DNA of 45,252 bases from an uncultured Collinsella sp. (GCA_958437495.1 CAUBOH010000017.1:1-45252); one strand, 5' to 3'. Counted from the first letter of the stretch, positions 15,903 through 25,258 are shown. The notes: generated by a model not told the origin, from the letters alone. Made by a program: numbers and translations.

Positions 15903-16580
15903 CTAGTCCAGGTCGTCGGCAGCGAAGTTATCGATCGGGGCGAAGGGATCGGCCATGGGAATAACCGGCTCGGCGACAGGCAGCGGCTCGGCGGCGGGCG
16001 TCGTCACCGCGGGAGAAGCGGCGGAACCGACCGGCGTGGAAGCCATAAGATCGGCCGGGAAGGAGTTCTGAGCATCGTCCATGAAGTGCTGGATGAGCTT
16101 GAGGTACTCGGCCTTGAACTCCTCACGGGAAGCCTTCAGACGGTCGATCTCCTCGAGCTCGGCCTGCTTCTCGGTCAGAGCCTGGCGGATGACCTCGCGG
16201 GCCTTAGCGTCGGCCTCGTTGCGGATGCGGTCAGCGTTCTCATTGGCATCGCTGACGATGCTCTCGGCGGTCTGCTGCGCCGCGATGAGGGCAGCGGAAA
16301 TCTGACGCTCCTGAGCAGAGAAGTCGGGTGCGGGAGCGGCCACAGGAGCGGCGGGCACGGCCTGCGCGGCAGCATCCTGAGCCTGGGCAAGTTGGGCCTG
16401 CGTATCGGCAAGCTGCTGCTCGGTGGCGGTCAGACGGCCCTTGAGGTCCACAATCTTCGCCAGCATAGCGTCAACCTCGGAAGACAGCGTCTCCAGAAAG
16501 ACATCGACCTCGGCGGGATCGTAACCACGCTTGGCCTCAGAGAAGGTCTGAGCCTGAATGTCAGCAGGGGTAATAGCCAT
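15903..16580 (-). CDS. divIVA: DivIVA domain cell division/polar growth protein
   Basis: A 225-residue coiled-coil protein. The first 50 residues (MAITPADIQAQTFSEAKRGYDPAEVDVFLETL) are the DivIVA membrane-binding domain, which recognises curved membrane at poles and septa. A first coiled coil (about 35-75) is followed by an Ala/Pro-rich linker, a second helical region (about 95-165) and a Pro/Ala-rich tail ending in acidic residues. In Gram-positives it recruits septum- or pole-placing factors. It is the last gene of the yggS-sepF-yggT-divIVA group; the AAGGAG site 8 bases before the ATG is strong. The 76-base gap upstream carries TATACT, a possible -10, so it may have its own promoter. Confidence 0.93.
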   Translation of the reverse strand: MAITPADIQAQTFSEAKRGYDPAEVDVFLETLSSEVDAMLAKIVDLKGRLTATEQQLADTQAQLAQAQDAAAQAVPAAPVAAPAPDFSAQERQISAALIAAQQTAESIVSDANENADRIRNEADAKAREVIRQALTEKQAELEEIDRLKASREEFKAEYLKLIQHFMDDAQNSFPADLMASTPVGSAASPAVTTPAAEPLPVAEPVIPMADPFAPIDNFAADDLD

Positions 16581-16656
16581 AACAAGTTCTCCTTTTTCAT
16601 CGCCTCGGCGCTGGGCGCCCGATGTAAGTTACTGAGCCAGTTTTATACAAGTATAC

Positions 16657-16923
16657 CTAAAGAAGTTGCAGAACCAGGTTCTGCACCAACTGCAACGCAA
16701 TAATCGCAACGACCGGCGAAAAATCGACGCCGCCCACCGGCGGGATAAACCGGCGGAACAAATTGAGCCACGGGCCGCACACGCTATCGAGGACGGCGGC
16801 GATATCCTGCAGCAATCCGCCCTGCTTCATGGGAATCCACGTCATAAGGCAGTAGACCACGATGAGCGTGGAGTAAAAGTTGAACAGCGTATTGACCAGT
16901 TGAGCAATGGTGTAGATGTTGAT
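16657..16923 (-). CDS. yggT: YggT/YlmG family membrane protein with a non-standard start
   Basis: A two-helix membrane protein of the YggT/YlmG family, implicated in division and nucleoid distribution. The family sequence (NIYTIAQLVNTLFNFYSTL through to VVYCLMTWIP, then PWLNLFRRFIPPVGGVDFSPVVAIIALQLV) begins well upstream of the first GTG (16860) and ATG (16845). No ATG, GTG or TTG exists between that GTG and the sepF stop at 16945-16947. The ribosome site GAGGAG (16930-16935) lies 6 bases before ATC at 16923, and ATT at 16929 follows it directly. So initiation seems to use ATC (taken here, 88 residues) or ATT. The frame is also the same as sepF, so stop read-through would give a SepF-YggT fusion. 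Confidence 0.8.
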   Translation of the reverse strand: MNIYTIAQLVNTLFNFYSTLIVVYCLMTWIPMKQGGLLQDIAAVLDSVCGPWLNLFRRFIPPVGGVDFSPVVAIIALQLVQNLVLQLL

Positions 16924-16944
16924 GAGAATCTCCTCGTCTTGTCT

Positions 16945-17667
16945 TTACTTAAGGTAGCCGTCGGCACGGAGCTTCTTGAGGTCGGAATCCTTGACCTCGC
17001 AGCCGGCGGGCAGCACCATAAACACGCGGTCGCCCACCTCTTTGACCGTGGCGCCCAGGCCGCAGGCAAAGCCGTAAGAGAAGTCCAGGACGCGCTTGGC
17101 GACCTCGGTACGCACGCCCACAAAGATCAATGCCACGGGCTGCTTGGTGCGTACGCGACGCACCACGGTCTCAACGTCGTCGTAGCTCTCGGGGCGAAGA
17201 ACGTATGCCGGCAGCTGAGGCGTGGCGTTGATGATGTTGTTCGCATAGGTCGAAGCATCGCTCGGTGAGGGAGCAGGCGCGGGAGCGGCAGCGCGAACGC
17301 GAGTGTTCTCGGCGTAGCTCGACGGCGTGTCGTAGGCACCGGGACGATAACCGCCAGCGGCCGTCTCCTGCGAACGAGAAGGCGGGTTGTAGGTCGTAGC
17401 GTGACGGGAATCATCGCCCACCAGCTGACCGGAACGCGTGTACACGGCAACCGACTCGGCCTCGCCGCGACGCGTCTGACCCAGAAGACCGTTGCTCGGC
17501 TCATCCTGGGTGTAGAAGCCCTCGCCCGAGGCGCCGCTGTAGCCGTTGTTCTGGTAGCCATCGTCGTAGCCGTCATCGTAACCGTAGTCGTCATCTTGGC
17601 CATAACCCTGGTCGTAACCCTGCTGGCCCAGGTGCATTTTATTTTTAATCTCGTCAAGGAAGCCCAT
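16945..17667 (-). CDS. sepF: Cell division protein SepF
   Basis: A 240-residue membrane anchor for FtsZ. It begins with the amphipathic helix MGFLDEIKNKMHLG; the C-terminal SepF domain (about 155-235, PESYDDVETVVRRVRTKQPVALIFVG and RVLDFSYGFACGLGATVKEVGDRVFMVLPAG) polymerises and binds the FtsZ tail. The linker is long and unusual: residues 15-45 are Tyr/Asp/Gly repeats such as GYDDGYDDGY, strongly acidic and probably disordered. The ATG at 17667 was chosen because the amphipathic helix starts there and AGAGGAC lies upstream; an in-frame ATG at 17718 would mask it. It lies 60 bases after yggS. Confidence 0.95.
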   Translation of the reverse strand: MGFLDEIKNKMHLGQQGYDQGYGQDDDYGYDDGYDDGYQNNGYSGASGEGFYTQDEPSNGLLGQTRRGEAESVAVYTRSGQLVGDDSRHATTYNPPSRSQETAAGGYRPGAYDTPSSYAENTRVRAAAPAPAPSPSDASTYANNIINATPQLPAYVLRPESYDDVETVVRRVRTKQPVALIFVGVRTEVAKRVLDFSYGFACGLGATVKEVGDRVFMVLPAGCEVKDSDLKKLRADGYLK

Positions 17668-17727
17668 GGTTGTGTCCTCTCGCGGTTTAGTGCAGGCGCT
17701 CTGATAATCATTGCGCACTTCAAAGCA

Positions 17728-18465
17728 TTATTTTACTTCAAACTCCGGGCTAAATACCACCCTGCCTAGGCGAACAAGCGTTGAGCCCTCCTCAAGGGCA
17801 GGCTCAAAGTCTTCGCTCATGCCGCAGGAAAGCTCGGGCAGTTCAAGATCGGGATATGCCGCCTCCAGCTCATCCCTCAGCTCACGCAGCCCGGCAAAGG
17901 TGCGGCGCGCCACATCCTTATTCCCCCGGGGCGCCATGGTCATAAGCCCCTGCACACAAATTCCCTCAAGCTCCGCGAGCTCGCCGGCGGAGGCGCGAAT
18001 CTCGTCGGGCGAAAATCCGCCCTTTGACTCCTCGCCACTCACATTGACCTCGATCAGCACACGCTGAGGGCCGGCAAGCTCGCCCGCCTCAATCTTGCGG
18101 GCCGCGCGACTCGAAACGGCCTGCGCCAAATGCAGCGATCCCACCGAATGAATCAGCTCGGCCGAACCCAACACCGCGTTGATCTTGTTAGTCTGAAGGT
18201 TGCCAATCATGTCAAAACGCACCGCAGGCAGCTCTGGATGTTCAGCCAAGCCCGCAAGCTTGCGAACAAGCTCCTGCGGACGGTTCTCGGCAAAATGACG
18301 ATACCCTGCCTGGATGGCGGCAACGGTCTCATCGACGCCAACGGTCTTGGAGACGGCAATCAGACGTGCGGCATCGTGAGAACGGCCCGCGCGATCGAGT
18401 GCGGCATAAAAGCGTTCGAGAATCTGCTCGCGGCGAGCGCGCATTAAGTCCAAATAATTATCCAT
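17728..18465 (-). CDS. yggS: Pyridoxal phosphate homeostasis protein (YggS/PLPBP)
   Basis: A 245-residue TIM-barrel protein that binds PLP and keeps vitamin B6 and amino acid pools in balance without a known reaction. Lys40 in LIAVSKTVG forms the Schiff base; HFAENRPQELVRK, DMIGNLQTNKIN, EVNVSGEESKGGF, GLMTMAP and LSCGMSEDFEPAL are family motifs. It corresponds to ylmE of the Gram-positive ftsZ-ylmDEFGH group, and sits before sepF (ylmF). The start at the ATG 18465 has GGAGG 9 bases upstream; a TTG six bases earlier has only 3 bases of spacing. Confidence 0.95.
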   Translation of the reverse strand: MDNYLDLMRARREQILERFYAALDRAGRSHDAARLIAVSKTVGVDETVAAIQAGYRHFAENRPQELVRKLAGLAEHPELPAVRFDMIGNLQTNKINAVLGSAELIHSVGSLHLAQAVSSRAARKIEAGELAGPQRVLIEVNVSGEESKGGFSPDEIRASAGELAELEGICVQGLMTMAPRGNKDVARRTFAGLRELRDELEAAYPDLELPELSCGMSEDFEPALEEGSTLVRLGRVVFSPEFEVK

Positions 18466-18515
18466 TGCCAATCGCCTCCGCTAACAGCCATACAAGTAGT
18501 CCCATGCTAACGCAA

Positions 18516-18547
18516 GAGCGCGGTCCTGCATGTGCAAGGCCGCGCTC
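18516..18547 (-). terminator. Hairpin closing the pst-phoU operon
   Basis: GAGCGCGGTCCTGCA (18516-18530) and TGCAAGGCCGCGCTC (18533-18547) pair 13 of 15 with a two-base gap, so the loop must open partly. It lies 39 bases after the phoU stop. No good T-run follows, so it may act with Rho or as an mRNA 3' stabiliser. It marks the boundary between the pst operon and yggS. Confidence 0.6.
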
Positions 18548-18585
18548 ACTTAGGTATTTACAATCTTTCGACGAACGGAGCTACC

Positions 18586-19443
18586 CTACTCCTCGTCATC
18601 CTCGGTGTCGTCCTCGTCCTCGAGGTGCTCGAGCAGGTAGCGCAGACCCTCGCTCACCTCGTTAGCGGGCACCTTGGCAACGTAGTACGCATCGACAGCG
18701 GGCCTCATGATGACGCCCTCGCCCGAAGGTACGCGCATGCTCTCGAGCTCGTCCTCGTCCGTGCGGGCGATATCGCCGGCGTTCATGCGCTGGCCGGTCA
18801 AAAGGAAGGTCAGATGGCAGGCGGCATCGATGGAAATCGAGGCGATGCGATCGAGATAGCGCGAAACCATGATGGCGCGACGCAGGTCGTCATAGTTGCT
18901 GTCGTCATCCATAAACTCGCCCGCGTCCATGCGGTTGAAGGTACGGAAGAACTTCTCGTAGGCCGCGTGCACCGGCTCGTCCTCGACGGCCAAGTTGCAG
19001 ATGATGGACATGTCGTTGGTAACGAGCGCGGAAAGCGATGAACCCAGCACCTGGTATACGGCTTCGGCCTCGGCCTCAACCGTACCGACGAGCTCCTGGG
19101 GCAACGAGATGTCGGCCTTGACCATGTGACGCGTGGCGCGGCAGATCTGGCGAACCTTATCGGTCATGCGCTGCAGGTTAAAGTCGACGTAGATAATCGT
19201 CTGCAGCAAGCGGAAGTCGGAGGCGACCGGCGACTGCGTGGCGATCAGGTTGTAGCACACGGCCTCCAGGTTGGCGCAGCGCGCATCAATCGAAAGCGTG
19301 CGCTTCTTGGTCTTGGTGGCGAGCTTGCGGTCGTCGGTCACATAGGCCTTCACGGCGTCGTGAAGTGCCAGGTCTACAGCCTCGTAGATGCTCAGCATCT
19401 CATGACGGGCCTCGATGAGCTGACGGGAAAACAGTTTGCGCAT
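18586..19443 (-). CDS. phoU: Phosphate transport regulator PhoU
   Basis: A 285-residue helical protein with two three-helix PhoU repeats. PhoU links the PstSCAB transporter to the PhoR sensor kinase and restrains phosphate uptake. Family features: ARHEMLSIYEAVDLALHDAVKAY, ARCANLEAVCYNLIATQSPVASDFRLLQTIIYVDFNLQRMTDKVRQIC (first repeat) and SRYLDRIASISIDAACHLTFLLTG (second). It is longer than usual (typically about 220): a C-terminal extension from about 228 ends in an acidic tail (EDEDDTEDDEE). It lies 92 bases after pstB, where a palindrome CGGACCAGGTCCG is found at 19498-19510. GGAG precedes the ATG at 19443. Confidence 0.92.
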   Translation of the reverse strand: MRKLFSRQLIEARHEMLSIYEAVDLALHDAVKAYVTDDRKLATKTKKRTLSIDARCANLEAVCYNLIATQSPVASDFRLLQTIIYVDFNLQRMTDKVRQICRATRHMVKADISLPQELVGTVEAEAEAVYQVLGSSLSALVTNDMSIICNLAVEDEPVHAAYEKFFRTFNRMDAGEFMDDDSNYDDLRRAIMVSRYLDRIASISIDAACHLTFLLTGQRMNAGDIARTDEDELESMRVPSGEGVIMRPAVDAYYVAKVPANEVSEGLRYLLEHLEDEDDTEDDEE

Positions 19444-19535
19444 GGTTCACTCCAATCAGTTGGGTGCGGTCATGCCGCCCGCACGGTGAATACGCACCGG
19501 ACCAGGTCCGATCGACTTGGGACTAGTCGCACCGA

Positions 19536-20339
<804 letters not shown>

Positions 20340-20351
20340 GGGACTCCTTAA

Positions 20352-21257
20352 CTAGCGGCGCTTGCGCGACAGGAAGCGCGCAAACAGGTTGAAGGCCAAA
20401 ATGATCACCATCAGCAAGAGCGCGGTGCCATAGGCTGCGTTCATGTTGATGCCGTCGTTGGCAAGCAGGTACAGGTGGACCGTCATGGGGCGGCCGGAAT
20501 CGAGTGGCGAGATAGGCAGGTTGATGGCCTGACCCATGGTGTAGAGCACCACCGCAGTCTCGCCGATGGCGCGGCCGATGGCAAGGACGATACCGGTGGC
20601 GATGCGACCAAAGGCAGAAGGAAGCACGATCTTGGAAACGACCTGCCACTTGGTGGCGCCCAGGCCGTACGCGCCCCAACGGATATAGCGCGGCACAGCG
20701 CGAATGGCCTCCTCGGTGGTGCGCATGACGATGGGAAGCATCAAGAGCGCGAGCGCCAGGGCGGCCGAGACCATCGAAAGACCCAAGCCCATGGCCTCGA
20801 CAAACAAAGCGTAGCCAAACAGGCCCATAACGATGGAGGGCACCGAGGCCAAAGCGTCGGCAGCATAGCGAATGAGTTCGACGACCTTACCCTGCTTGGC
20901 GTATTCGGCAAGATAGACGGCCGCCAGCACGGCAATCGGTGTACAGATGAGCATGGCAAGCGCCGTCACGTAGATGGTCGAGACGATCGTGGGCCAAATA
21001 CCGCCTTCGGCGTTAACGCCCTGGGGCCAACCGAAGATAAAGTCGAGCGAAATATGCGGCAAGCCGTTGATGACCACGTAGGCGATGATGGCGACCAACA
21101 CCAGCGTAGTGATATAGGCCGCAACGCGGAACACGCCGAGCATGAGTTTGTTGGACAGGTCTTTGTTGATGCGGCCCTTCTTGCCGTGGGAAAGGGCACG
21201 CTTGATGCGCTCGCGCGACGAGGTCGTATCGACCGTCGTGTCAACGGAATCGGACAT
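20352..21257 (-). CDS. pstA: Phosphate ABC transporter permease PstA
   Basis: A 301-residue inner-membrane permease with six hydrophobic helices. A charged cytoplasmic N-terminus (1-38) precedes the first helix. The EAA loop that docks on PstB is seen as EEAIRAVPRYIRWGAYGLGATKWQVVSKIVLPSAFGRI. It begins 3 bases after the pstC stop, so translation is coupled. With PstC it forms the channel through which PstS delivers phosphate. Confidence 0.97.
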   Translation of the reverse strand: MSDSVDTTVDTTSSRERIKRALSHGKKGRINKDLSNKLMLGVFRVAAYITTLVLVAIIAYVVINGLPHISLDFIFGWPQGVNAEGGIWPTIVSTIYVTALAMLICTPIAVLAAVYLAEYAKQGKVVELIRYAADALASVPSIVMGLFGYALFVEAMGLGLSMVSAALALALLMLPIVMRTTEEAIRAVPRYIRWGAYGLGATKWQVVSKIVLPSAFGRIATGIVLAIGRAIGETAVVLYTMGQAINLPISPLDSGRPMTVHLYLLANDGINMNAAYGTALLLMVIILAFNLFARFLSRKRR

Positions 21258-21260
21258 AGC

Positions 21261-22187
21261 CTACCCCCTCTTCTTCTTGGAAATCAGACGGACAATGCCC
21301 ACAAGCGCGGCGGAGATAATAAACAGGACCACGCCCATGCCAAAGAGCGCCGAGCGGTGCAAGCCCGAGGAGTAGCTCATGTCGAGCGCAATCTGGCTCG
21401 TGAGCGTCGAGATGGGGCTCGCGATGCTATCGGGAATGACCGGAGCATTGCCCACGACCATGAGCACGGCCATGGTCTCGCCGATGGCGCGCCCCATGCC
21501 CAAAACGATGGCGTCCACAATGCCCAGCTTGGCGGCCGGCAGCACGACCTTGTAGATGGTCTGCCACTTGGTGGCGCCCATGGCATAGGAAGCCTCGCGA
21601 ATACCCATGGGGATGGAGTTGAGGGCATCGATGGTGAGCGTGGTGATCGTGGGAACGATCATGATGGCGAGCACGAACCACGCCGTCAGGGCACCAAAGC
21701 CAAGGCCACCGGTCACCTGCGCGATCAACGGGCGGATGATGACCATGCCAAAGAAGCCGTAGATGATGGAGGGGATGCCCGCCAGCAGGTCGACGGCAGG
21801 GCTGATGAGCTTGCGCACGCGCTTGTTGGCAATCTCAACCAGATACACGGCTGTGCCCACGCCCAGGGGCACACCCATGGCGAGCGCACCGACGGTCACC
21901 ATGCCCGAACCGGCCAGCAGCGACATAATGCCGTAGTGGCCCTCGGAGGGCGCCCACATAAAGCTAAAGAAGTCCGCCAGACCGATGTCGGTAAAGACGG
22001 GCAGGGCCGAATACGTGGTAAAGACAAAAATCAGGATGACGGTAACGACCGCCAAGAATGCGCAGGCGAAGAAAATCCACTGCAGCGCCTTCTCCTTGAT
22101 ATAGGTGCTGCGCGACACGAGCGCCAGCTCGCGCTTCCTGGGTGCCTGAGCCTTCTGCTCAGTATGGGGGGTTTCCTGTGCTTCCAT
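21261..22187 (-). CDS. pstC: Phosphate ABC transporter permease PstC
   Basis: A 308-residue permease with six helices, preceded by a polar N-terminal segment (1-35). The docking loop IREASYAMGATKWQTIYKVVLPAAKLGIVDA is typical. The ATG at 22187 lies one base after the pstS stop, with AAGGGGAG 8 bases upstream, and is preferred over an in-frame GTG at 22196 that sits too close to that site. Partner of PstA. Confidence 0.97.
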   Translation of the reverse strand: MEAQETPHTEQKAQAPRKRELALVSRSTYIKEKALQWIFFACAFLAVVTVILIFVFTTYSALPVFTDIGLADFFSFMWAPSEGHYGIMSLLAGSGMVTVGALAMGVPLGVGTAVYLVEIANKRVRKLISPAVDLLAGIPSIIYGFFGMVIIRPLIAQVTGGLGFGALTAWFVLAIMIVPTITTLTIDALNSIPMGIREASYAMGATKWQTIYKVVLPAAKLGIVDAIVLGMGRAIGETMAVLMVVGNAPVIPDSIASPISTLTSQIALDMSYSSGLHRSALFGMGVVLFIISAALVGIVRLISKKKRG

Positions 22188-22188
22188 G

Positions 22189-23025
22189 CTACTCACTCCC
22201 CTTCCCGTCGTTGGTGACGGGAATAAAGCCCGCCTCGCGAATCTGCTTGTCCATCTTTTCGGACGTCACGTAGTCGATGTAGGCCTGCGCCTGCTTGGAG
22301 GGCGTACCCTTCACAAAGAAGTAAAGGTCACGCGAGATGGGATACCCGCCGCTTGCAACCGTTTTCTCGGACGCCTCGACGTGATTGACCGAGACAGCCC
22401 TAACCGTGGTTTTGGCATTGAGACTATCGACAAAGCCCAGTGAAATGTAGCCGATGGCCCCACGCGAACGAGACACGACGTCGCGAACCTGGCCCGTGCC
22501 CGAAAGAACGGCCGAGCGGCGATCGAACGGCGTGCCGTCCATCACGATGGTACGGAAGGCCTCGCGCGTGCCGGACGCCTCATCGCGGTTGATGACCTGA
22601 ATCTTCAAGTCCTCGCCACCGACTTCCTTCCAGTTGGTGATCTTACCGGCGTAGATATCGCGAAGCTGCTCGGTCGAGAGGTTGTCGACCGGGTTGTCGT
22701 CGTTCACGATGACCGCAATGCCGTCGTGGGCGATAACGATGGGAGTCAGGCCCAGGTCTTGTTCGTCGGCATTGAGGCTACGGGAGGAGCTGGCGATATC
22801 AGTGGTGCCGGCGCTGACGGCCTCGATGCCGGCAGAGGAGCCCAAGCCAGAGACGAGCACGTCGGTGCCGGTCTCTTCCTTAAAGCCCTCGGCCGCGATC
22901 TCGGCGATGGGAAGGCAGGTCGTGGAACCCGCCACAGTAATGGAAGAGGTGGAAGATCCCGAGGAGCAGGCACACAGCGTAAGCGTGAGTACCGCTGCGC
23001 TCAGAACCGACACGATCTTTCTCAT
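22189..23025 (-). CDS. pstS: Phosphate-binding lipoprotein PstS
   Basis: A 278-residue extracellular binding protein tethered by lipid. The signal peptide (1-19) ends in lipobox LCAC with the modified Cys20, followed by a Ser/Gly linker. The phosphate-binding parts are ITVAGSTTCLPIAE, SAGIEAVSAGTTDIASSSRSL and NRDEASGTREAF. Its start overlaps the pgeF stop by four bases (ATGA), so the pst operon is translationally linked to a division-cluster gene. No separate promoter or pho-box-like repeat was visible in front of it. Confidence 0.97.
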   Translation of the reverse strand: MRKIVSVLSAAVLTLTLCACSSGSSTSSITVAGSTTCLPIAEIAAEGFKEETGTDVLVSGLGSSAGIEAVSAGTTDIASSSRSLNADEQDLGLTPIVIAHDGIAVIVNDDNPVDNLSTEQLRDIYAGKITNWKEVGGEDLKIQVINRDEASGTREAFRTIVMDGTPFDRRSAVLSGTGQVRDVVSRSRGAIGYISLGFVDSLNAKTTVRAVSVNHVEASEKTVASGGYPISRDLYFFVKGTPSKQAQAYIDYVTSEKMDKQIREAGFIPVTNDGKGSE

Positions 23026-23822
23026 AGCATCACGCCGATCGCAGCATGGCGCCCGCAGGTGCCGCCCTCGTTGCGGTAAGAGTAAAAGCGGTCGTTCTGA
23101 CGCACGGTGGAGAGCTGCGTGTCTACGATATTGTCCGCATCGACGCCGGTGTCCAGCAGCGCCTCGCGAATTGCGACAGAAAGGTCGAGCATGCGAGAGT
23201 CGCTCGCATCGATGCAGGAAAACTCGGCGGCAAAGCGATCCATGAGCTCCTGGGATACCTCGTATTCGTCACCCAAGATATGGGGACCAATATAGGCGGA
23301 GATGTCGCTCGCGTCGCAGCCAGCAACATCGCAAAGCGCCCGGCACGCCTTGGCGGAAATGCGCGCAATCGTGCCCTTCCAGCCAGAATGTACCACGGCA
23401 AATCCGCCAGGAGCCACCAGCACCACGGGAACGCAGTCGGCAAAACAGAGCAGCACGGGCACCTCATGGGCCGTGCAGACGATGGCATCACAGCCCTCGG
23501 CAATCTGCTCGCGAATATCCTCGAGATCGTCGGCACCGCTCGAGGTCACCGTAACGATATGATCGCCGTGCACCTGATTGGGAACGAGCAGGTTGCGCTC
23601 ACACTCGGAGGCACCCATGGCCTCGAGCGCGCGACGACGATTTTCTTGAACAGCAAAGGGGTCATCGCCTACATGCGAGCCCAGGTTAAGCGAGGAGTAC
23701 GCATCTTCGGAAACGCCACCGGTGCGCTCGGTAAAGGCAAAACGAACATCGGCCGTCGCACCCTCCACCAACGTAACTCCATCATGGTCGACACGCAAAA
23801 CGTTGTCCGCACGTGCTGCCAT
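23022..23822 (-). CDS. pgeF: Peptidoglycan editing factor PgeF (YfiH/YlmD)
   Basis: A 266-residue multicopper-oxidase-fold protein. In E. coli PgeF hydrolyses muramyl dipeptides that wrongly carry L-Ser in place of L-Ala; some relatives act on purine nucleosides. The zinc-site motifs are LGSHVGDD, VCTAHEVPVLLCFADCVPV and VVHSGWKGT, with conserved His and Cys. The ATG at 23822 has AGGAGG 8 bases upstream; an in-frame ATG at 23888 lacks a site. Equivalent to ylmD behind ftsZ in Gram-positives. Upstream at 23850-23864 is TGCGGCGACGCCGCA, a palindrome with 7-base arms and a one-base centre, possibly an operator. Confidence 0.93.
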   Translation of the reverse strand: MAARADNVLRVDHDGVTLVEGATADVRFAFTERTGGVSEDAYSSLNLGSHVGDDPFAVQENRRRALEAMGASECERNLLVPNQVHGDHIVTVTSSGADDLEDIREQIAEGCDAIVCTAHEVPVLLCFADCVPVVLVAPGGFAVVHSGWKGTIARISAKACRALCDVAGCDASDISAYIGPHILGDEYEVSQELMDRFAAEFSCIDASDSRMLDLSVAIREALLDTGVDADNIVDTQLSTVRQNDRFYSYRNEGGTCGRHAAIGVML

Positions 23823-23976
23823 ACTAAAGCCTCCTAATAACACAAGTATTGCGGCGACGCCGCAGCAGTCCGTGCCATACGGCTGCACACTTCATCAAAA
23901 AGGATACCCGCAGCGGTAAGGAGCAAACGTAAAGGGAACGTAAGGAGATTGGATGCTCTGGTTTACAAAGTTGATA

Positions 23977-24008
23977 CAAAAAGGGCGCATCCATACGGAC
24001 ACGCCCCT
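23977..24008 (-). terminator. Terminator of ftsZ
   Basis: On the minus strand GGGCG and CGCCC arms with partly paired inner bases are followed by TTTTTG. It lies about 25 bases after the ftsZ stop and separates ftsZ from pgeF, so pgeF-pst must have its own promoter or rely on read-through. Confidence 0.8.
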
Positions 24009-24032
24009 GTGCAACACAATGCAGAGAACAGC

Positions 24033-25187
24033 TTAGAAGCTACCGCGCTTAAGGAAATCGGGGAGCTCGAACTGGTCGTTACCAAAATTGGGGAGCTCGG
24101 TACCGCCGACGTTGCGAGTCGGGGCAGCCTGAGCGGGGCTGGCAGCCGGAGCGGTGCGCTGCGGCTCGGCAGAAGCAGCGGCCTTGCTCTGGGACTGCTG
24201 AGCAGCGAAGAGCTCGTCCTGACGGTTGACGTTAGAGTCGGAGAAGCCCGTGGCGATAACGGTGATGCGCACCTGGTCGCCCAGGGACTCGTCGACAACG
24301 GTACCGAAGATGATGTTGGCCTCGGGATCGACGGCGTTGGCGACAACGTCGGCAGCGTCGCTGATCTCTTGGATGCCCAGATCCTTGGAGCCGGCGATGG
24401 AGAGCAGGACGCGCGTAGCACCATCGATAGAGCTCTCGAGCAGCGGGCTGGAAATAGCCTGCTGGGCGGCGTCGACGGCACGAGTGTCCCCAGAAGCGGT
24501 ACCGATACCCATCATGGCGGTGCCGGCCTGCTTCATGATGGTCTTAACATCGGCGAAGTCCAGGTTGATGATGCCCGGGACGGTGATGAGGTCGGTGATG
24601 CCCTGGGTACCCTGGGAAAGGACGCCATCGGCAATAGCGAAGGCCTCGAGCATGGTGGTCTTCTTCTCGGCAATGTCGAGCAGCTTATCGTTAGGGATAA
24701 CGATCATGGTGTCGACGCAATCGGAAAGGGTCTTGATGCCCTCTTCGGCGCTCTTCTTACGCTTGCGACCCTCGAAGGTGAAGGGCTTGGTCACGACGGC
24801 GACGGTCAGCGCACCGACCTCGTTCATCGCGATATCGGCAACGATGGGAGCAGCGCCGGTACCGGTGCCACCGCCCTCACCGCAGGTGATGAACACCATG
24901 TCGGCGCCAGCGAGCGCCTCGGCGATGTCATCGCGGGACTCATCGGCAGCCTTGCGACCAACCTCGGGGTTGGCGCCAGCGCCCAGGCCGCGGGTAAGGT
25001 CGGTACCAATATGAACCTTGATATCGGCATCAGAGATCGCGAGCGCCTGAGCATCGGTGTTGATGGCAACAAACTCGACGCCGCGAATGCCCTCTTCGAT
25101 CATTCGATTGACCGCGTTGGTACCGCCGCCGCCGACGCCGACCACCTTAATGACGGCAAGGTAGTTGTTGATCTCTGTCTCGTGCAT
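24033..25187 (-). CDS. ftsZ: Cell division GTPase FtsZ
   Basis: A 384-residue tubulin homologue forming the Z ring. GTP binding: VVGVGGGGTNAVNRM (near 15-29), the tubulin signature GEGGGTGTGAAP and NLDFADVKTIM (T7 loop). The globular core runs to about 315, followed by a Gln/Ala/Pro-rich linker and a C-terminal peptide ending in ELPDFLKRGSF, which SepF binds. The ATG at 25187 was chosen over an in-frame start at 25217 because GGAGG lies 7 bases before it. It stands as its own unit: a 199-base gap with a palindromic site separates it from ftsQ, and a terminator follows. ftsA is absent, as in other Actinomycetota. Confidence 0.98.
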   Translation of the reverse strand: MHETEINNYLAVIKVVGVGGGGTNAVNRMIEEGIRGVEFVAINTDAQALAISDADIKVHIGTDLTRGLGAGANPEVGRKAADESRDDIAEALAGADMVFITCGEGGGTGTGAAPIVADIAMNEVGALTVAVVTKPFTFEGRKRKKSAEEGIKTLSDCVDTMIVIPNDKLLDIAEKKTTMLEAFAIADGVLSQGTQGITDLITVPGIINLDFADVKTIMKQAGTAMMGIGTASGDTRAVDAAQQAISSPLLESSIDGATRVLLSIAGSKDLGIQEISDAADVVANAVDPEANIIFGTVVDESLGDQVRITVIATGFSDSNVNRQDELFAAQQSQSKAAASAEPQRTAPAASPAQAAPTRNVGGTELPNFGNDQFELPDFLKRGSF

Positions 25188-25241
25188 GTCGGTCCTCCGA
25201 ACAAAGGTTATAGCCATAGCATGGGTTGACCCCTGCGCACA

Positions 25242-25258
25242 TTAACCTTCAGGTTGAA
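25242..25258 (-). promoter_or_regulatory. Palindromic operator candidate upstream of ftsZ
   Basis: Plus-strand TTAACCTTCAGGTTGAA; its core AACCT/AGGTT arms flank a two-base centre. It matches the site at 39772-39788 upstream of mraZ in 14 of 17 positions. It lies about 55 bases before the ftsZ ATG. Just upstream on the minus strand are two CATAAT hexamers (25281-25286, 25294-25299) and a TTGACT (25308-25313), but none are at ideal spacing. Confidence 0.55.

Noticed and set aside
20475..22217. Long plus-strand open frame opposite pstA and pstC
   Set aside because: Rich in His, Gly, Asp and Arg with no recognisable domain; it mirrors two certain permease genes.
22150..23100. Pho-box type direct repeats in front of pstS
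   Set aside because: pstS starts inside the end of pgeF and I saw no pair of 11-base spaced repeats; a promoter cannot be excluded but is not supported.
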